DNA of 64,000 nucleotides from positions 124,001 to 188,000 of the forward strand of contig NZ_FZOR01000010.1 of the NCBI RefSeq assembly GCF_900188445.1. The letters run 5' to 3'. The notes below the pieces were generated by a model, which saw only the letters and a program-made list of their open reading frames with translations, did not search any database and had not been told where the DNA came from. This document shows positions 17,855 to 26,890 of the stretch, in pieces; positions within the stretch are counted from its first letter, which is position 1, and each line of letters starts with the position of its first letter. This DNA comes from Actinomadura meyerae. Its GTDB lineage: Bacteria; Actinomycetota; Actinomycetes; Streptosporangiales; Streptosporangiaceae. Made by a program: the position numbers and the translations under genes.

Positions 17855-17890
17855 CTTGTCCGCAGAATTGTTGACAATTTGGGTGACAAG
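17855..17890. promoter_or_regulatory. Nested-dyad operator in front of galB, probably for the GntR/FCD regulator
   Basis: An inner perfect repeat AATTGT-TG-ACAATT (17866-17879) is flanked on both sides, exactly 5 bases away, by CTTGTC (17855-17860) and GACAAG (17885-17890). The result is a 36-bp dyad with one centre. Each side holds two TTGT/ACAA half-sites 12 bp apart, a form typical of GntR FadR-subfamily operators. It overlaps the -35 element. Confidence 0.7.
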
Positions 17891-17899
17891 TTGCAGAGT
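17871..17899 (+). promoter_or_regulatory. Candidate leaderless promoter of the galB operon
   Basis: A perfect TTGACA (17871-17876) is followed after 17 bp by CAGAGT (17894-17899), a weak -10. Initiation about 7 bases later would fall at the ATG (17907), giving a leaderless mRNA. The -35 lies in the operator dyad, so bound regulator would block polymerase. Confidence 0.5.
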
Positions 17900-17906
17900 A
17901 CGGCCC

Positions 17907-18647
17907 ATGAGTTCTTCCCCCTCTCCCCGTCCCCTGCTCGTCATCAGCGCCCACGCGGGCGACTTCGTCTGGCGCGCCGCCGGCGCGATCGCGCTCGCCG
18001 CCGAGCGCGGCGACCGGGCCAAGGTGGTGTGCCTCAGCTACGGCGAGCGCGGCGAGTCCGCGCGCGCCTGGCGCGAGGGCAAGCGGCTGGAGGAGATCAA
18101 GAAGCTGCGGCGGGACGAGGCCGAGGCCGCCGCGGCGGAGCTGGGCGCCGAGATCGAGTTCCTGGACGCCGGCGACTACCCGCTCGTGGAGTCGCGGGAA
18201 CTGGTCGACCGCCTCGTCCGCGTCTACCGGGACGTCGAACCGGCCGTCGTCCTGACCCACACCCTCGCCGACCCCTACAACGGCGACCACCCGGCGGCGG
18301 CGCGGATGGCGCTGCAGGCGCGCGTGCTCGCGCAGGCGATCGGCTACGACGCGCCGGGCGAGCCGCTCGGGGCCCCGCCGGTGTTCTTCTTCGAGCCGCA
18401 CCAGCCGGAGCAGTGCGACTTCAAGCCGGACGTGCTGCTCGACATCACCGCCGTCTTCGACAAGAAGCGCAAGGCGATGGAGTGCCTGCCCGCGCAGGTC
18501 CACATGTGGGAGTACTACACCGACCTCGCCAAGCGGCGCGGCGTCCAGCTGAAGCGCAACGCGGGCCCGAACCTCGGGCTGCCGCACGACACCCGCGCCG
18601 AGGCGTACGTCCGGCTGTACCCGCAGACCACCACGGAGCTGGCATGA
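17907..18647 (+). CDS. galB: 4-oxalmesaconate hydratase, GalB-like (PIG-L deacetylase fold)
   Basis: A 246-residue PIG-L/LmbE-fold protein. The metal site motif 'VISAHAGDF' near residue 11 and 'THTLADPYNGDHPAAA' near 112-127 match Pseudomonas putida GalB, the PIG-L-type 4-oxalmesaconate hydratase of gallate catabolism. The usual PIG-L 'HPDD' is HAGDF here, as in GalB-type proteins. GalB hydrates 4-oxalmesaconate to 4-carboxy-4-hydroxy-2-oxoadipate. The next two genes encode the aldolase and tautomerase of the same pathway with four-base overlaps, which strongly supports the function. Likely repressed through the dyad at 17855-17890. Confidence 0.85.
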   Translation: MSSSPSPRPLLVISAHAGDFVWRAAGAIALAAERGDRAKVVCLSYGERGESARAWREGKRLEEIKKLRRDEAEAAAAELGAEIEFLDAGDYPLVESRELVDRLVRVYRDVEPAVVLTHTLADPYNGDHPAAARMALQARVLAQAIGYDAPGEPLGAPPVFFFEPHQPEQCDFKPDVLLDITAVFDKKRKAMECLPAQVHMWEYYTDLAKRRGVQLKRNAGPNLGLPHDTRAEAYVRLYPQTTTELA

Positions 18648-19396
18648 GGACCGTCGTCGTCACGAACCCCCCGCGCGCTGACGCGGACGCGGTCGACGCC
18701 CTCGCCGGGTACGGCGTCGCGACCGTCCACGAGGCCATGGGGCGCACCGGCTACCTCGGCCCGTCGATCCGGCCGGTGCACCTCGGGGCGCGCATCGCCG
18801 GGACGGCCGTCACCGTCCTGTCGTGGCCCGGCGACAACCTGATGATCCATGTCGCGGTCGAGCAGTGCCGCCCCGGCGACGTGCTGGTGGTCGCCACGAC
18901 CTCGCCGTCCACCGACGGGATGTTCGGCGAGCTGTTCGCGACCGCGCTCCAGTACCGGGGCGTGCGCGGGCTCGTCATCGACGCGGGCGTGCGCGACGTC
19001 GCGGAACTGCACGCGATGGGCTTCCCGGTCTGGTCGGCGGCCGTCAGCGCGCAGGGCACGGTGAAGGCCACGCCCGGCGCGGTGAACGTGCCGGTCACCA
19101 TCGGCGGGCAGGTCATCCGGCCGGGCGACGTGGTGCTCGCCGACGACGACGGGGTCGTCCGCGTCGCGCGGGAGTCGGCCGCCGAGACGGTGCGGGCCGC
19201 GCGGGCCCGCGAGGAGAAGGAGGCCGCGACCCGCGCCGCCTTCCAGCGCGGCGAACTCGGCCTCGACCGGTACGGCCTGCGGGACCGGCTCGCCGGGATG
19301 GGCATCCGGTACGTCGATCATGCCGACTACGCCGGGGCCGACTACGCCGGGGCCGACTACGCCGGGGCCGATTACGCAGGGGGCGGGGAGGCGTGA
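18644..19396 (+). CDS. galC: 4-carboxy-4-hydroxy-2-oxoadipate aldolase (HMG/CHA aldolase, RraA fold)
   Basis: A 250-residue RraA-fold class II aldolase (LigK/GalC/ProA type) that splits 4-carboxy-4-hydroxy-2-oxoadipate into pyruvate and oxaloacetate. The conserved segment 'LVIDAGVRDVAEL' carries the Arg-Asp pair of the active site, and 'GDVVLADDDGVVRV' and 'LDRYGLRDRLAGMGIRYV' are typical of this family. Family members end near 'IRYV'; this protein carries an extra tail of four DYAGA repeats from a 15-bp tandem repeat (19322-19381). ATGA overlap with galB upstream and GTGA overlap with galD downstream. Confidence 0.88.
   Translation: MRTVVVTNPPRADADAVDALAGYGVATVHEAMGRTGYLGPSIRPVHLGARIAGTAVTVLSWPGDNLMIHVAVEQCRPGDVLVVATTSPSTDGMFGELFATALQYRGVRGLVIDAGVRDVAELHAMGFPVWSAAVSAQGTVKATPGAVNVPVTIGGQVIRPGDVVLADDDGVVRVARESAAETVRAARAREEKEAATRAAFQRGELGLDRYGLRDRLAGMGIRYVDHADYAGADYAGADYAGADYAGGGEA
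19322..19381 (+). repeat. 15-bp tandem repeat (4 copies) at the 3' end of galC
   Basis: Units GCCGACTACGCCGGG at 19322, 19337 and 19352, and a diverged copy at 19367, encode ADYAG repeats. The array ends 12 bases before the stop codon. Confidence 0.95.
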
Positions 19397-20436
19397 ACGG
19401 CGTCCGCTGCATGATGATGCGGGGCGGCACGTCCAAGGGCGCCTACTTCCTCGCCGGGGACCTGCCGTCCGACCCGGCCGAGCGCGACGGCCTGCTGCTG
19501 CGGATCATGGGCACCCCCGACCCCCGGCAGATGGACGGCATCGGCGGCGCGCACCCGCTCACCAGCAAGGTCGCGGTCGTGTCCCCGTCCGCCGGGCCGG
19601 ACGCCGACGTCGACTACCTGTTCCTGCAGCTCGGCGTCGAGGAGCCGACGGTCTCCGACCGGCAGAACTGCGGGAACCTGCTCGCCGGCGTCGGCCCGTT
19701 CGCCGTCGAGCGGGGCCTCGTGCCGGCCGGCGGCGACCGGACGAGCGTCCGGATCCGGATGGTCAACAGCGGCGGCGTCGCCACCGCGACGTTCCCGACG
19801 CCGGGCGGCGCGGTCGACTACGCCGGCGGCACGGCGATCTCCGGCGTGCCCGGCACGGCGGCGCGGATCGACCTCGGCTTCGCCGGGACGGCGGGCTCGT
19901 CGTGCGGGGCGCTGCTGCCGACCGGGCGCGTCCGCGACGTGGTCGACGGCATTGAGGTCACCTGCGTCGACAACGGGATGCCGGTCGTGGTCGCCGCCGC
20001 GTCCGACCTCGGCGTCACCGGCTACGAGAGCGACCTGTCCCACCTGCGGGACCGGATCCAGGCGCTGCGGCTCGCGGCGGGCGAGCTGATGGGCCTCGGC
20101 GACGTCGCGAGCGCGTCCGTGCCGAAGACGACCCTCGTCGCGCCGCCCCGCGACGGGGGGATGATCTGCACCCGCACGTTCATCCCGCTGCGCCTGCACG
20201 CCTCGATCGGCGTCCTCGGCGCCGTCACCGTCGCCACCGCGCTGCTGCTCGACGGCGCCGTCGGCCGCGACCTCGCCGCGTTCCCGCCGCCCGGCGCCCC
20301 GATGAGCATCGAGCACCCGACCGGCCGGCTGGACGTGGCGGTCGAGCTCGACGGCACGGCCGTCCGGCGCGCCGCCGTCGTCCGGACCGCGCGCAAACTG
20401 TTCGACGGCACCGCCTTCCCCCGGAGATCCCCATGA
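19393..20436 (+). CDS. galD: 4-oxalomesaconate tautomerase, GalD-like (PrpF family)
   Basis: A 347-residue PrpF-family isomerase. 'MRGGTSKGAYFLAGDLP' at the start, 'GGAHPLTSKVAVV' and 'SDRQNCGNLLAGVGPFA' are the diagnostic PrpF/GalD segments, including the catalytic Lys and Cys positions known for the family; 'GSSCGALLPTG' is the second-domain counterpart. GalD converts the keto form of 4-oxalomesaconate to its enol/mesaconate isomer so that GalB can hydrate it. The GTG start lies in the galC stop and the gene overlaps the dioxygenase gene by ATGA. The neighbours favour GalD over a methylaconitate PrpF role. Confidence 0.88.
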   Translation: MNGVRCMMMRGGTSKGAYFLAGDLPSDPAERDGLLLRIMGTPDPRQMDGIGGAHPLTSKVAVVSPSAGPDADVDYLFLQLGVEEPTVSDRQNCGNLLAGVGPFAVERGLVPAGGDRTSVRIRMVNSGGVATATFPTPGGAVDYAGGTAISGVPGTAARIDLGFAGTAGSSCGALLPTGRVRDVVDGIEVTCVDNGMPVVVAAASDLGVTGYESDLSHLRDRIQALRLAAGELMGLGDVASASVPKTTLVAPPRDGGMICTRTFIPLRLHASIGVLGAVTVATALLLDGAVGRDLAAFPPPGAPMSIEHPTGRLDVAVELDGTAVRRAAVVRTARKLFDGTAFPRRSP

Positions 20437-21389
20437 GCCCCAAGCACGAGATCGCCCACGTCGCGCACGTCGAGCTGCTCACGCCCGAGCCCGAGAAGAG
20501 CCTGTGGTTCTTCACCCGGGTCATGGGCCTCACCGAGGCCGGCACCGAGGGAGACTCGGTCTACCTGCGGACCTGGGACGACTACGAGCACCACACCCTC
20601 AAGCTCACCGCGCACACCACGTCCGGCATCCGGCGGACCGGGCTGCGCGCGTCCTCCGCGGAGGCGCTCGACCGGCGCGTCCGGGCGATCGAGGACGCGG
20701 GGCTCGGCATCGGCTGGCGGGACGGCGACCCCGGCCTCGGCCCGACCTACGTCTTCCGCGACCCCGACGGGCACGAGCTGGAGATCTACTGGGAGTCGCA
20801 GTGGTACGAGCCGCCGCCCGAACTGGCGCCGTCCCTGAAGAACCAGGCGCAGGCGTACCCGGCGATGGGCGTGTGCGTCCGCCGCCTGGACCACGTCAAC
20901 TTCCTGGCCGCCGACGTCGAGCCCAGCACCGACTTCGTGCGGGAGGTGCTCGGCGCGCACCCCACCGAGCAGATCCGGCTGGACGACGGCGTCATCGGCG
21001 CGCGGTGGCTGACCTTCACCAACAAGTCCTACGACCTCGTCTACACGCGGGACTGGACGCGCACCAACGGCCGCCTGCACCACATCGCGTTCGCCACCGA
21101 CACCCGCGAGGACATCCTCCGCGCGGCCGACATCTTCCTCGACAACGGCGTCTTCATCGAGACCGGGCCGCACAAGCACGCGATCCAGCAGACGTTCTTC
21201 CTCTACGTCTACGAGCCGGGCGGCAACCGCGTCGAGCTGTGCAACCCGTGCGCCCGGCTCATCCTCGCGCCCGACTGGAAGACGATCACCTGGACGGAGG
21301 CCGAGCGCGCGAAGGGCCAGGCGTGGGGCCTGAAGACGATCGAGTCGTTCCACACCCACGGCACGCCGCCGGTCGACCCGGCCGGCTAG
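20433..21389 (+). CDS. Type I extradiol ring-cleavage dioxygenase (VOC fold, catechol 2,3-dioxygenase-like)
   Basis: A 318-residue two-domain VOC enzyme. The iron ligands of catechol 2,3-dioxygenase are all present at matching positions: His154 in 'RRLDHVNF', His217 in 'GRLHHIAF', Glu268 in 'PGGNRVELC' (XylE: 153, 214, 265). The enzyme should therefore cleave a vicinal diol next to a hydroxyl. In the known gallate and protocatechuate 4,5-cleavage routes this step is done by LigAB/GalA enzymes of an unrelated fold. Here a VOC enzyme occupies the ring-cleavage slot of a galBCD operon, suggesting a non-homologous replacement. The substrate (gallate, protocatechuate or another) is an inference. 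Confidence 0.87.
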   Translation: MSPKHEIAHVAHVELLTPEPEKSLWFFTRVMGLTEAGTEGDSVYLRTWDDYEHHTLKLTAHTTSGIRRTGLRASSAEALDRRVRAIEDAGLGIGWRDGDPGLGPTYVFRDPDGHELEIYWESQWYEPPPELAPSLKNQAQAYPAMGVCVRRLDHVNFLAADVEPSTDFVREVLGAHPTEQIRLDDGVIGARWLTFTNKSYDLVYTRDWTRTNGRLHHIAFATDTREDILRAADIFLDNGVFIETGPHKHAIQQTFFLYVYEPGGNRVELCNPCARLILAPDWKTITWTEAERAKGQAWGLKTIESFHTHGTPPVDPAG

Positions 21390-21405
21390 GCGATTCCGCC
21401 CGGCC

Positions 21406-21454
21406 GGGTCGACTCAACTGCCGGGGTCGACTCAACTGCCGGGGTCGACTCGAC
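21406..21454. repeat. 18-bp tandem repeat between convergent genes
   Basis: Two full and one partial copy of an 18-bp unit (GGGTCGACTCAACTGCCG), between the dioxygenase stop (21389) and the stop of the oppositely oriented DUF1932 gene (21467). Confidence 0.9.
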
Positions 21455-21466
21455 GGCCTGGTCGGC

Positions 21467-22228
21467 TCAGCCGGCCAGGCGGCGCAGGAGGTCGCGGCTG
21501 GCGGCGGCCATCGCGGGCGGGACGTCCAGTTCCGCCAGCATCTCGGCCGCCGCCTCCATCTCGGCGGCGCGCCGGACGGCGTGCCTGTGCGTCCCGCTGA
21601 CCAGCCGGTCGACGGTGTGCTCGCCGGCCGCGGCGAGCTCCTCGACGATGTTCGCGCGGAGCCAGTCCTCGCAGCCCGCGGCCCGCGCCGCTTCCAGGGC
21701 CTCGACGACCGCCCCGGCGAGCCCCTTGAAGAACACGCTGCGCAGCAGCTTGCGCTCCGCGGCGAGCCCGGCGGGACCGTCCATCACCTCGACGCCGGCG
21801 CCGAGCGGCCGAAGGAGGTCCGCGACCCGCGCGGCACCGTCCCCGCTGACCAGCAGCGGGGTGCGGAGCCCGCGCCCCGGCACCGGCGCCATGATCGCCA
21901 CGTCGGCGAACCGGACGCCGCGCTCCCGCGCGATCGCGTCGAGCCGCCGCTTGAGGCCGGGGGAGCCGGTGTTCAGGTCGGCCCAGACGGCATCGCCGGA
22001 GACCGCCCCCGCGCCCGCCTCCAGCGCGGCGACGGCGTCGTGCGCGCTGTTGACGCTGAGCACGAGATCGGCGCCGGCGGCGGCCTCGGCCTCGCTCCCG
22101 CAGGCGGCCGTCCCCTCGGGTGCGGGAACGGCCGGGTCGTAGGCCCGCACGGCCGCGCCCGCCGCGACGAGATCGCCCGCGATGGCACCGCCGGCCTCGC
22201 CCAGCCCCAGTACGGCGATGATGAGCAT
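21467..22228 (-). CDS. NAD(P)-dependent dehydrogenase, DUF1932 / 6-phosphogluconate-dehydrogenase-like
   Basis: A 253-residue protein with an N-terminal Rossmann motif '[14 protein letters not shown]' (GxGxxG) and a helical C-terminal DUF1932 domain with '[21 protein letters not shown]'. Proteins of this type act as beta-hydroxyacid or semialdehyde dehydrogenases. In this cluster it could oxidise the aldehyde formed when a protocatechuate-like ring is cleaved, before galBCD act, but no residue pattern proves that. GGAGG precedes the ATG at 22226-22228. It diverges from the gntR gene, and the GACAA repeats lie between them. Confidence 0.75.
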   Translation of the reverse strand: MLIIAVLGLGEAGGAIAGDLVAAGAAVRAYDPAVPAPEGTAACGSEAEAAAGADLVLSVNSAHDAVAALEAGAGAVSGDAVWADLNTGSPGLKRRLDAIARERGVRFADVAIMAPVPGRGLRTPLLVSGDGAARVADLLRPLGAGVEVMDGPAGLAAERKLLRSVFFKGLAGAVVEALEAARAAGCEDWLRANIVEELAAAGEHTVDRLVSGTHRHAVRRAAEMEAAAEMLAELDVPPAMAAASRDLLRRLAG

Positions 22229-22278
22229 GCCGCCCTCCTCCCTGCCGAGATGTCCCGCACCGGCTACCCTAGATCAGC

Positions 22279-22295
22279 GACAAAAATGGCGACAA
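22279..22295. promoter_or_regulatory. GACAA-N7-GACAA repeat in front of the GntR gene
   Basis: GACAA at 22279-22283 and 22291-22295, 12 bp apart. The same spacing and sequence occur at the galB promoter (17873-17877 and 17885-17889), with GG also shared in the spacer. Probable binding site for autoregulation and control of the divergent dehydrogenase. Confidence 0.5.
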
Positions 22296-22302
22296 TCCGG
22301 GA

Positions 22303-22941
22303 GTGCCGGTGAGCGACGTGGTGAGCGGGATCCGCGAGGCGATCCTGAGCGGCCGGTTCGTGCCGAACCAGCGGCTGATCGAGGCGGACCTGTCCGAGGA
22401 GTTCGCCGCGAGCCGGGCCGGGGTCCGCGCGGCCCTCGCCGAACTGGCCGGCGAGGGGCTGATCGAGCGGGTGCAGAACCGCGGCGCACGCGTCCGCGCG
22501 GTGTCCCTGGCGGAGGCCGTCGAGATCTCCGAGGTCCGGATGGTGGTCGAGGGGCTGTGCGCGGCCAAGGCCGCGGCGCGCGCCACCGAGGCCGACGCCG
22601 CCGAGCTGCGCGAGATCGGCGAGGAGATGCGCGCCGCCGTGGCGTCCGGCGACGTGCTCGGCTACTCGCGGCTGAACGAGCGCCTGCACCGCCGCGTCCG
22701 CGAGATCAGCGGGCAGAAGACGGCGGCCGGGGTCCTGGAGCGGCTGCGCGCGCAGAACGTCCGGCACCAGTTCCGGCTGGCCGTGCACCCGGGCCGGCCG
22801 CAGACCTCGCTGCCGCAGCACCTGGACATCATCGAGGCGATCGCCGCCGGCGACCCGGACGCCGCCGAGCGCGCCGCCCGCGCGCACCTGCGCAGCGTCA
22901 TCGAGGCGCTCCCGGAGGTCGAGCGCGCCGCCGCGCCCTGA
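22303..22941 (+). CDS. GntR-family regulator, FadR/FCD type, of the aromatic-acid cluster
   Basis: A 212-residue regulator: winged HTH in residues 1-70 ('[20 protein letters not shown]', '[20 protein letters not shown]', '[17 protein letters not shown]') and a helical FCD ligand domain after it, with the metal-type residues of '[12 protein letters not shown]' and '[12 protein letters not shown]'. FCD regulators of this group usually sense a pathway acid and repress catabolic genes. A start at GTG 22309 is also possible because GGGAG lies 5 bases before that codon. Shared repeats at 17855-17890 and 22279-22295 point to control of both the gal operon and itself. Confidence 0.85.
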   Translation: MPVSDVVSGIREAILSGRFVPNQRLIEADLSEEFAASRAGVRAALAELAGEGLIERVQNRGARVRAVSLAEAVEISEVRMVVEGLCAAKAAARATEADAAELREIGEEMRAAVASGDVLGYSRLNERLHRRVREISGQKTAAGVLERLRAQNVRHQFRLAVHPGRPQTSLPQHLDIIEAIAAGDPDAAERAARAHLRSVIEALPEVERAAAP

Positions 22942-23048
22942 CCGGAAAACCCTTCGCGCCCGCGCGGCCCCGGCGGTTACCGTCGCGTGTGCCGCGCCGG
23001 ACGATCTTGTCCCGCGGCGGTCGTCATCGAGCGAGAAGGAGGATCCCG

Positions 23049-25076
<2,028 letters not shown>

Positions 25077-25083
25077 GCGCGGA

Positions 25084-25123
25084 GTCCGGCCCGTCCCCGG
25101 CATCGGCCGGGGGCGGGCCGGAC
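25084..25123. terminator. Strong bidirectional terminator between EF-G and DoxX genes
   Basis: 18-bp arms (25084-25101 and 25106-25123) with one G-T wobble and an ATCG loop, located between two convergent genes. Confidence 0.85.
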
Positions 25124-25143
25124 GTGCGGCGCCGGCGGGCAGG

Positions 25144-25575
25144 TCAGCGCGCCGCGTCCGCCGGCTCCCGGCCGCGGCGGGCCGCGAGCCGGGAGTCCAG
25201 CGCCCAGGCGCCCGGCCCCAGCACCGCGATCAGCAGGAACGCCCAGCTGAACATCGCCGCGCTCTCCCCGCCGTTGCGCAGCGGCAGCAGCGCGTGCGGC
25301 TGGTGGACGGTGAAGTACGCGTACGCCATCGAACCGGACGCGAGGACGGCCGCCGCCCGGGTGCCGAGCCCGGCCAGCACCAGCGCGCCGCAGACGAGCT
25401 GGATCAGCGCGGCCCACCAGCCCGGCCACGCCCCGGCCTCGACCGCGTGGCCGCTGCCCCGGTCGCCGCCGAGCACGCCGAACAGCGAGGCGGCGCCGTG
25501 GCAGAGGAACAGCAGCCCGACGACGGCGCGGAACAGCGCGAGCACGGGTCCGGCCAGCCGGTCCATCGGCGTCAT
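25144..25575 (-). CDS. DoxX family membrane protein
   Basis: A 143-residue protein with four hydrophobic segments ('LALFRAVVGLLFLCHGAASLFG', quoted in part; 'ALIQLVCGALVLAGLG'; 'AAVLASGSMAYAYFTV'; 'FSWAFLLIAVLGPGAWALDS'), the standard DoxX layout. DoxX proteins are linked to redox and quinone/thiol metabolism in membranes. Its ATG overlaps the stop of the upstream copper-monooxygenase-like gene (ATGA), so the two are co-translated and probably act together, for example if the membrane protein supplies electrons to the secreted enzyme; that is an inference. Confidence 0.85.
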   Translation of the reverse strand: MTPMDRLAGPVLALFRAVVGLLFLCHGAASLFGVLGGDRGSGHAVEAGAWPGWWAALIQLVCGALVLAGLGTRAAAVLASGSMAYAYFTVHQPHALLPLRNGGESAAMFSWAFLLIAVLGPGAWALDSRLAARRGREPADAAR

Positions 25576-26552
25576 CCCTCGGTCACCCAGCCGTGCATGA
25601 TGCCCATGACGTCCGCGAAGCCCGTCTCGGACGCCCGGTACGACGCGGTGATCCGCAGGGTGTCGCCGCGCTCGATCCGGCCGATGGGGGAGCCGCCGCA
25701 CGACGGCATGCTCGAGACCTCGGCCATCCCGTGGTGGTCGATGAACTCGGGCGTGCCGCCCTCCTCGGCGACGCTGCGGCAGAGCACCTGCCCGGTGCCG
25801 GTGTTCTCGGTCCGCACCGCGATGCCGCCGCGGTGCAGGTGCCCGCGGATGTGGACGAGGTCGCCCGACACCGTCGACCGCCAGGTCCGCGACTTCTCGC
25901 TCTGCTCGGCCGGGGTGTCCCAGGTGGAGTCGAGGCAGCCGCCGGCGTCCAGCCAGAGCGGGACCACCGGCGTGATGCCCGAGCCGGACGCCGGGACGTA
26001 GGTGAACGTGAACTCCAGGTAGGCGGTCTTCTCCTCGTGCGCGTGGTTCATGAGGTCGGCCAGCAGCGTCCACCGGTCGAACCTGCCGATCCGGAACCCG
26101 TAGCCCGCCGGGAACACGCTCTCCATGCGCTCGTTCCCGGACGCGAGGACCCGCCGGAGCCCGCCGCACACGATGTCCCGCGCCGCCGAATTGAAAAAGA
26201 CGGCGTGGTGCAGCATGGGCCCGGTGTTGATGTTGGCGTTGCTGCCGTCGGCGTACACCAGATTCGGTTTGAATCCGGTGACGTAGCAGTTCTCGCACGG
26301 TTTCTGGACGTTGAACGCGAGCTGGTTCGGGAGCATGCCGTGCTCGCCGTCCGCCGCCTTCGGAATGGTGTAGGGCCCATACCGCAGGGTCACGGTCTGC
26401 GGCTGCGCCGCGGCCGTCTCCGCAGCCGCCTGCGCGGATGTTCTGGCAGGTGTTCTCGCAGGTGGTCCGGCCTGGGCCGCGACGGGGGCGAGCGCGGTGG
26501 CGGCGAACGCCGCCACCGTGCCGGCCAGGACGAGGAATCGTCTGAGGGACAA
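25572..26552 (-). CDS. Secreted copper type II monooxygenase-like protein (PHM fold)
   Basis: The 326-residue product has a signal peptide (RRFLVLAGTVAAFAATALAP.., AQA site near 28). The metal ligands of peptidylglycine alpha-hydroxylating monooxygenase have counterparts in the same order and spacing: His115-His116 ('MLHHAVFF') and His170/172 ('MNHAHEE') for CuH; His238 and His240 ('RGHLHRGG') and Met316 or Met319 ('DVMGIMHGW') for CuM (PHM: 107, 108, 172; 242, 244; 314). Paired Cys residues (86/89, 129, 206, 258, 285) could form disulfides. A mononuclear-pair copper monooxygenase outside the cell is the best reading; substrate unknown. Co-translated with DoxX. Confidence 0.75.
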   Translation of the reverse strand: MSLRRFLVLAGTVAAFAATALAPVAAQAGPPARTPARTSAQAAAETAAAQPQTVTLRYGPYTIPKAADGEHGMLPNQLAFNVQKPCENCYVTGFKPNLVYADGSNANINTGPMLHHAVFFNSAARDIVCGGLRRVLASGNERMESVFPAGYGFRIGRFDRWTLLADLMNHAHEEKTAYLEFTFTYVPASGSGITPVVPLWLDAGGCLDSTWDTPAEQSEKSRTWRSTVSGDLVHIRGHLHRGGIAVRTENTGTGQVLCRSVAEEGGTPEFIDHHGMAEVSSMPSCGGSPIGRIERGDTLRITASYRASETGFADVMGIMHGWVTEG

Positions 26553-26890
26553 GGTCTCCTCCTTGGGGAGCCGCGCCGCGCGGGAAGCGGCGGCGCACTT
26601 TGCGCATGCGGCGGCCGGCCGGGGGAGAACGGGAGTCCGCGACGCTGCGGGAATGGTCGGCCGCGACGCCCCACACAGTGAACGGCGGGCGCGGCGAAGT
26701 CAATTGTGCCGGTTCACAATTACCTGGCGGCCACGGGATGAGCTGCCATTCCTCCGGACCGCCGGAATGCGGACCGGTGATCTCGCCGATGCGCGGCACC
26801 GGCCGCGAGGGGGCGGGCGGCGGCGATCCGCACTAGTCTCTGCCGGGACGGGACGCCCGGTCCCGGCGCGTGCGCGAGGAGGAGTCCGCA
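26553..26890. other. 338-bp divergent control region
   Basis: This gap lies between the copper-monooxygenase-like gene (minus) and the carboxylase-like gene (plus). It holds the 20-bp dyad at 26702-26721, a TAGTCT hexamer at 26834-26839 that could be the -10 of the plus-strand gene, and a 5'-leader stem-loop (arms 26842-26849 and 26860-26867). No gene is apparent. Confidence 0.6.
26702..26721. promoter_or_regulatory. 20-bp palindromic operator
   Basis: AATTGTG (26702-26708) and CACAATT (26715-26721) are a perfect inverted repeat around CCGGTT, in AT-rich DNA between divergent genes. No regulator gene is adjacent. Confidence 0.6.

Noticed and set aside
22182-23048. Fusion of the GntR gene region with EF-G in one open frame
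   Set aside because: The upstream part is an out-of-frame shadow of gntR; EF-G has its own AAGGAGG and ATG at 23049.
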